NCBI GenBank assembly: GCA_046160725.1
Contig: JBJXHB010000142.1
Coordinates: 1-7,862, forward strand
Direction: 5' to 3'
DNA length: 7,862 bases
Origin: JBJXHB01 sp046160725
GTDB taxonomy: Bacteria; Pseudomonadota; Gammaproteobacteria; Burkholderiales; Burkholderiaceae_C
This document shows positions 6,591-7,862 of this stretch, in pieces. Every line of letters begins with the position of its first letter. Positions within the stretch are counted from its first letter, which is position 1. The translations under genes and the position numbers were made by a program. A model generated the notes under the pieces. It saw nothing but the letters and a program-made list of their open reading frames with translations, ran no database searches and was not told the DNA's origin.

Positions 6591-7670
6591 ATGGAACGTC
6601 GTTCCTTTGTAGGCGGTGCCGGCATTGCCGGGGTTTTGGCCGCGGGCGTTGCGCCGGCTGTTCATGCCCAGGCGACCATTCGCTGGCGCCTGACCTCCAG
6701 TTTCCCGAAGTCGCTCGACACCTTGTTTGGCGTGAACGATGTGTTCGCCAAAGCCATGAAGGACATGAGTGGCGGCAAGTTCATCGTCACCACGCACCCG
6801 CCCGGCGAGCTGGTGCCGCCGTTCGGCACCATCGATGCGGTGCAGAACGGGACCGTCGAGATGGCCAACACGGCGCCGTACTACTACTTCGGCAAGGACG
6901 AGACGTTTGCCCTGGCTTGCGCCATCCCGTTCGGCCTGAATGCGCGGCAGATGGCCGCCTGGTACTACGAGGGCAATGGACTCAAGCTGATGCGGGACTT
7001 CTACCGCAACTACAACATCGTCAATTTCCCGATGGGCAACACCGGCGCCCAGATGGGCGGCTGGTTCCGCAAGGAGATCAAGTCGCTGGCGGACTTCAAG
7101 GGCACGAAGTTCCGGGTTGGCGGCTTTGGCGGCAAGGTGGTCGAGCGCATCGGTGGTGTGCCGCAGAACATCCCCGGCGGCGAGATCTATCAGGCGCTGG
7201 AGAAGGGCACGATCGATGCGGCCGAGTGGGTCGGCCCGTACGATGACCAGAAGCTGGGCTTCTACAAGGTGGCGCCGTTCTACGCCTATCCGGGCTGGTG
7301 GGAGGGCGGCCCTGGCCTGGAACTGCACGTCAATTCCAAGGCCTACGACGGGCTGCCTGCCGAGTACAAGGCGATGATCGAGACGGCCTGCGCCTACTGC
7401 CACATGGACATGGTCGGCAAATACGACGGCAAGAATGCAGCGGCGTTGAAGCAGCTGGTGGGTCTGGGCGCCAAGCTGTTCCCGTTCCCCAAGGACTTGA
7501 TGGACGCCGCCTTCAAGGAGGCCATGGCGATGTACAGCGAGATCAGCGCCAAGAACCCCGCCTGGAAGAAGGTCTACGACGACTACTCGGCGTTCCGCCG
7601 CGACGCAAACCTGTGGTTCCGCTTCACCGAGGCGACCTTCGACAACTTCATGCAGGCCCAGCGCCTGTAG
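6591..7670 (+). CDS. TRAP transporter periplasmic substrate-binding protein, TakP-like (2-oxoacid type)
   Basis: This is the periplasmic receptor of a tripartite ATP-independent (TRAP) transporter. It closely resembles Rhodobacter TakP, which binds pyruvate and other 2-oxoacids with a sodium ion. Such proteins are often annotated as mannitol/chloroaromatic TRAP receptors. The 359 residues begin with a signal peptide containing RRSFV (3-7), a twin-arginine-like motif, and a likely cut after VHA (residue 26). Shared blocks are WRLTSSFPKSLDTLFG, the GEL motif with PYYYFGKDETFAL, NTGAQMGGWFRKEI (150-163), RVGGFGGKVVERIG (175-188) and ALEKGTIDAAEWVGPYDDQKLGFYKVAPF, then YPGWWEGGP. Candidate ligand residues, by recalled TakP equivalents, are Gln154, Arg175, Glu212 and Trp213. 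It has its own promoter region and terminators. No dctQ/dctM-type permease gene adjoins it. The true ligand is uncertain. Confidence 0.9.
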   Translation: MERRSFVGGAGIAGVLAAGVAPAVHAQATIRWRLTSSFPKSLDTLFGVNDVFAKAMKDMSGGKFIVTTHPPGELVPPFGTIDAVQNGTVEMANTAPYYYFGKDETFALACAIPFGLNARQMAAWYYEGNGLKLMRDFYRNYNIVNFPMGNTGAQMGGWFRKEIKSLADFKGTKFRVGGFGGKVVERIGGVPQNIPGGEIYQALEKGTIDAAEWVGPYDDQKLGFYKVAPFYAYPGWWEGGPGLELHVNSKAYDGLPAEYKAMIETACAYCHMDMVGKYDGKNAAALKQLVGLGAKLFPFPKDLMDAAFKEAMAMYSEISAKNPAWKKVYDDYSAFRRDANLWFRFTEATFDNFMQAQRL

Positions 7671-7720
7671 GCTGGCGACGGCGGGGCCTCAAGGCTCCGA
7701 TCGAGCCACTGGATGCAAGA

Positions 7721-7743
7721 GGGCCCCGCATGCGGGGCCCTTT
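7721..7743 (+). terminator. Intrinsic terminator of takP, first copy
   Basis: GGGCCCCGCATGCGGGGCCC (7721-7740) is a perfect 20-bp inverted repeat followed by TTTGTCATT. As RNA it makes a very GC-rich stem, with the central bases opening as a loop, and a short U-rich tail. It lies 50 bases after the takP stop. On the minus strand the stem is followed by TCTTGC, a poorer tail, so its main direction is plus. Confidence 0.82.
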
Positions 7744-7750
7744 GTCATTG

Positions 7751-7774
7751 AGGGCCGCGCATGCGGGGCCCTTT
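7751..7774 (+). terminator. Second copy of the takP terminator hairpin
   Basis: AGGGCCGCGCATGCGGGGCCCT (7751-7772) repeats the first hairpin with one mismatched pair (G7757 opposite G7766) and the same TTTGTCATT tail. It should still fold and act as a back-up terminator for plus-strand read-through. Confidence 0.72.
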
Positions 7775-7783
7775 GTCATTGCA

Positions 7784-7804
7784 GGGGCTGCTCTGCGCAG
7801 CCCC
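7784..7804. terminator. Third hairpin, next to the convergent gene
   Basis: GGGGCTGC (7784-7791) pairs perfectly with GCAGCCCC (7797-7804) across a TCTGC loop. It starts 8 bases past the stop of the minus-strand gene ending at 7813, so it probably belongs to that gene's 3' end. Neither flank has a true T-run (GTTGG on the plus side, CTGCAATG on the minus side), so termination strength is uncertain. Confidence 0.5.
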
Positions 7805-7812
7805 GTTGGCCT

Positions 7813-7862
7813 TCAAGGCTTCTTGCCGTCCGCCTGGTCCTTCTTCAGGGCGTCCAGGACCG
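7813..7862 (-). CDS. 3' end of an unidentified gene (cut by window edge)
   Basis: The last 50 bases on the minus strand encode a reading frame ending VLDALKKDQADGKKP and a TGA (TCA at 7813-7815). Codons are GC-ending as in the neighbouring genes (AAG AAG, GAC, GGC), and the stop sits just before a hairpin, which supports a real C-terminus. The visible residues are hydrophilic and lysine-rich; they are too few to identify a family. The gene converges on takP, so it is not a permease gene cotranscribed with it. Confidence 0.5.
   Translation of the reverse strand, partial: VLDALKKDQADGKKP

Larger units (their letters stand above)
7719..7780. repeat. Tandem duplication of a 31-bp terminator unit
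   Basis: Positions 7719-7749 and 7750-7780 are two adjacent 31-bp units that differ at one base (C7726 versus G7757). Each contains a hairpin with a GCATGC centre followed by CCCTTTGTCATT. The match ends abruptly on both sides, as expected of a direct tandem duplication with one later change. The second copy's mismatch breaks one stem pair. Confidence 0.92.

Noticed and set aside
6573..7403. A 276-codon minus-strand frame opposite the TakP-like gene
   Set aside because: It is a shadow of a clearly coding plus-strand gene with a good ribosome binding site and family motifs; its translation has no recognisable domain.
7721..7804. A CRISPR array, attachment site or transposon end suggested by the repeated palindromes
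   Set aside because: There are only two adjacent copies without spacers, each followed by a T-rich tail and placed just after a gene end. Duplicated terminators explain them, and no integrase or transposase is present.

Overview
The base composition is high-GC, with strongly GC-biased third codon positions. The proteins read like those of Betaproteobacteria, most likely order Burkholderiales (a Comamonadaceae/Leptothrix/Rubrivivax-type organism). That placement rests on remembered protein resemblance and familiar neighbourhoods (suhB divergent from an RNA methyltransferase gene with cysE; yjgA divergent from pmbA with mog), not on a search. The window looks chromosomal and mostly core: nearly every base lies in a recognisable gene, and I see no insertion sequence, phage gene, CRISPR array, tRNA or rRNA.

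Layout, left to right. (1) Minus strand, 1-2150: suhB, then mutS 24 bp downstream and running off the left edge; probably one transcript. (2) Plus strand, 2229-3855: trmJ (a SPOUT tRNA methyltransferase), then cysE (serine O-acetyltransferase); trmJ is divergent from suhB across 78 bp. (3) Minus strand, 3895-5036: darP (yjgA, ribosome assembly) overlapping mog (molybdopterin adenylyltransferase) by ATGA; mog converges on cysE. (4) Plus strand, 5078-6451: pmbA/tldE, divergent from darP across 41 bp. (5) Plus strand, 6591-7670: a TakP-like substrate-binding protein of a TRAP transporter, with its own upstream region, a good ribosome binding site, and no permease genes beside it. (6) Positions 7719-7804: a tandemly duplicated terminator hairpin plus a third hairpin. 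(7) The last 50 bases: the 3' end of an unidentified minus-strand gene.

The genes do not form one pathway. They cover mismatch repair, RNA modification and ribosome biogenesis (suhB, trmJ, darP), cysteine synthesis, molybdenum cofactor synthesis, peptide processing and organic-acid uptake. I found no convincing undescribed system. The points most worth a second look are the duplicated terminator, the orphan TakP-like protein with nested inverted repeats over its probable promoter, a 10-mer shared by the trmJ and darP start regions, the C-terminal tail of SuhB, and a CysE that lacks the C-terminal isoleucine used to dock CysK.
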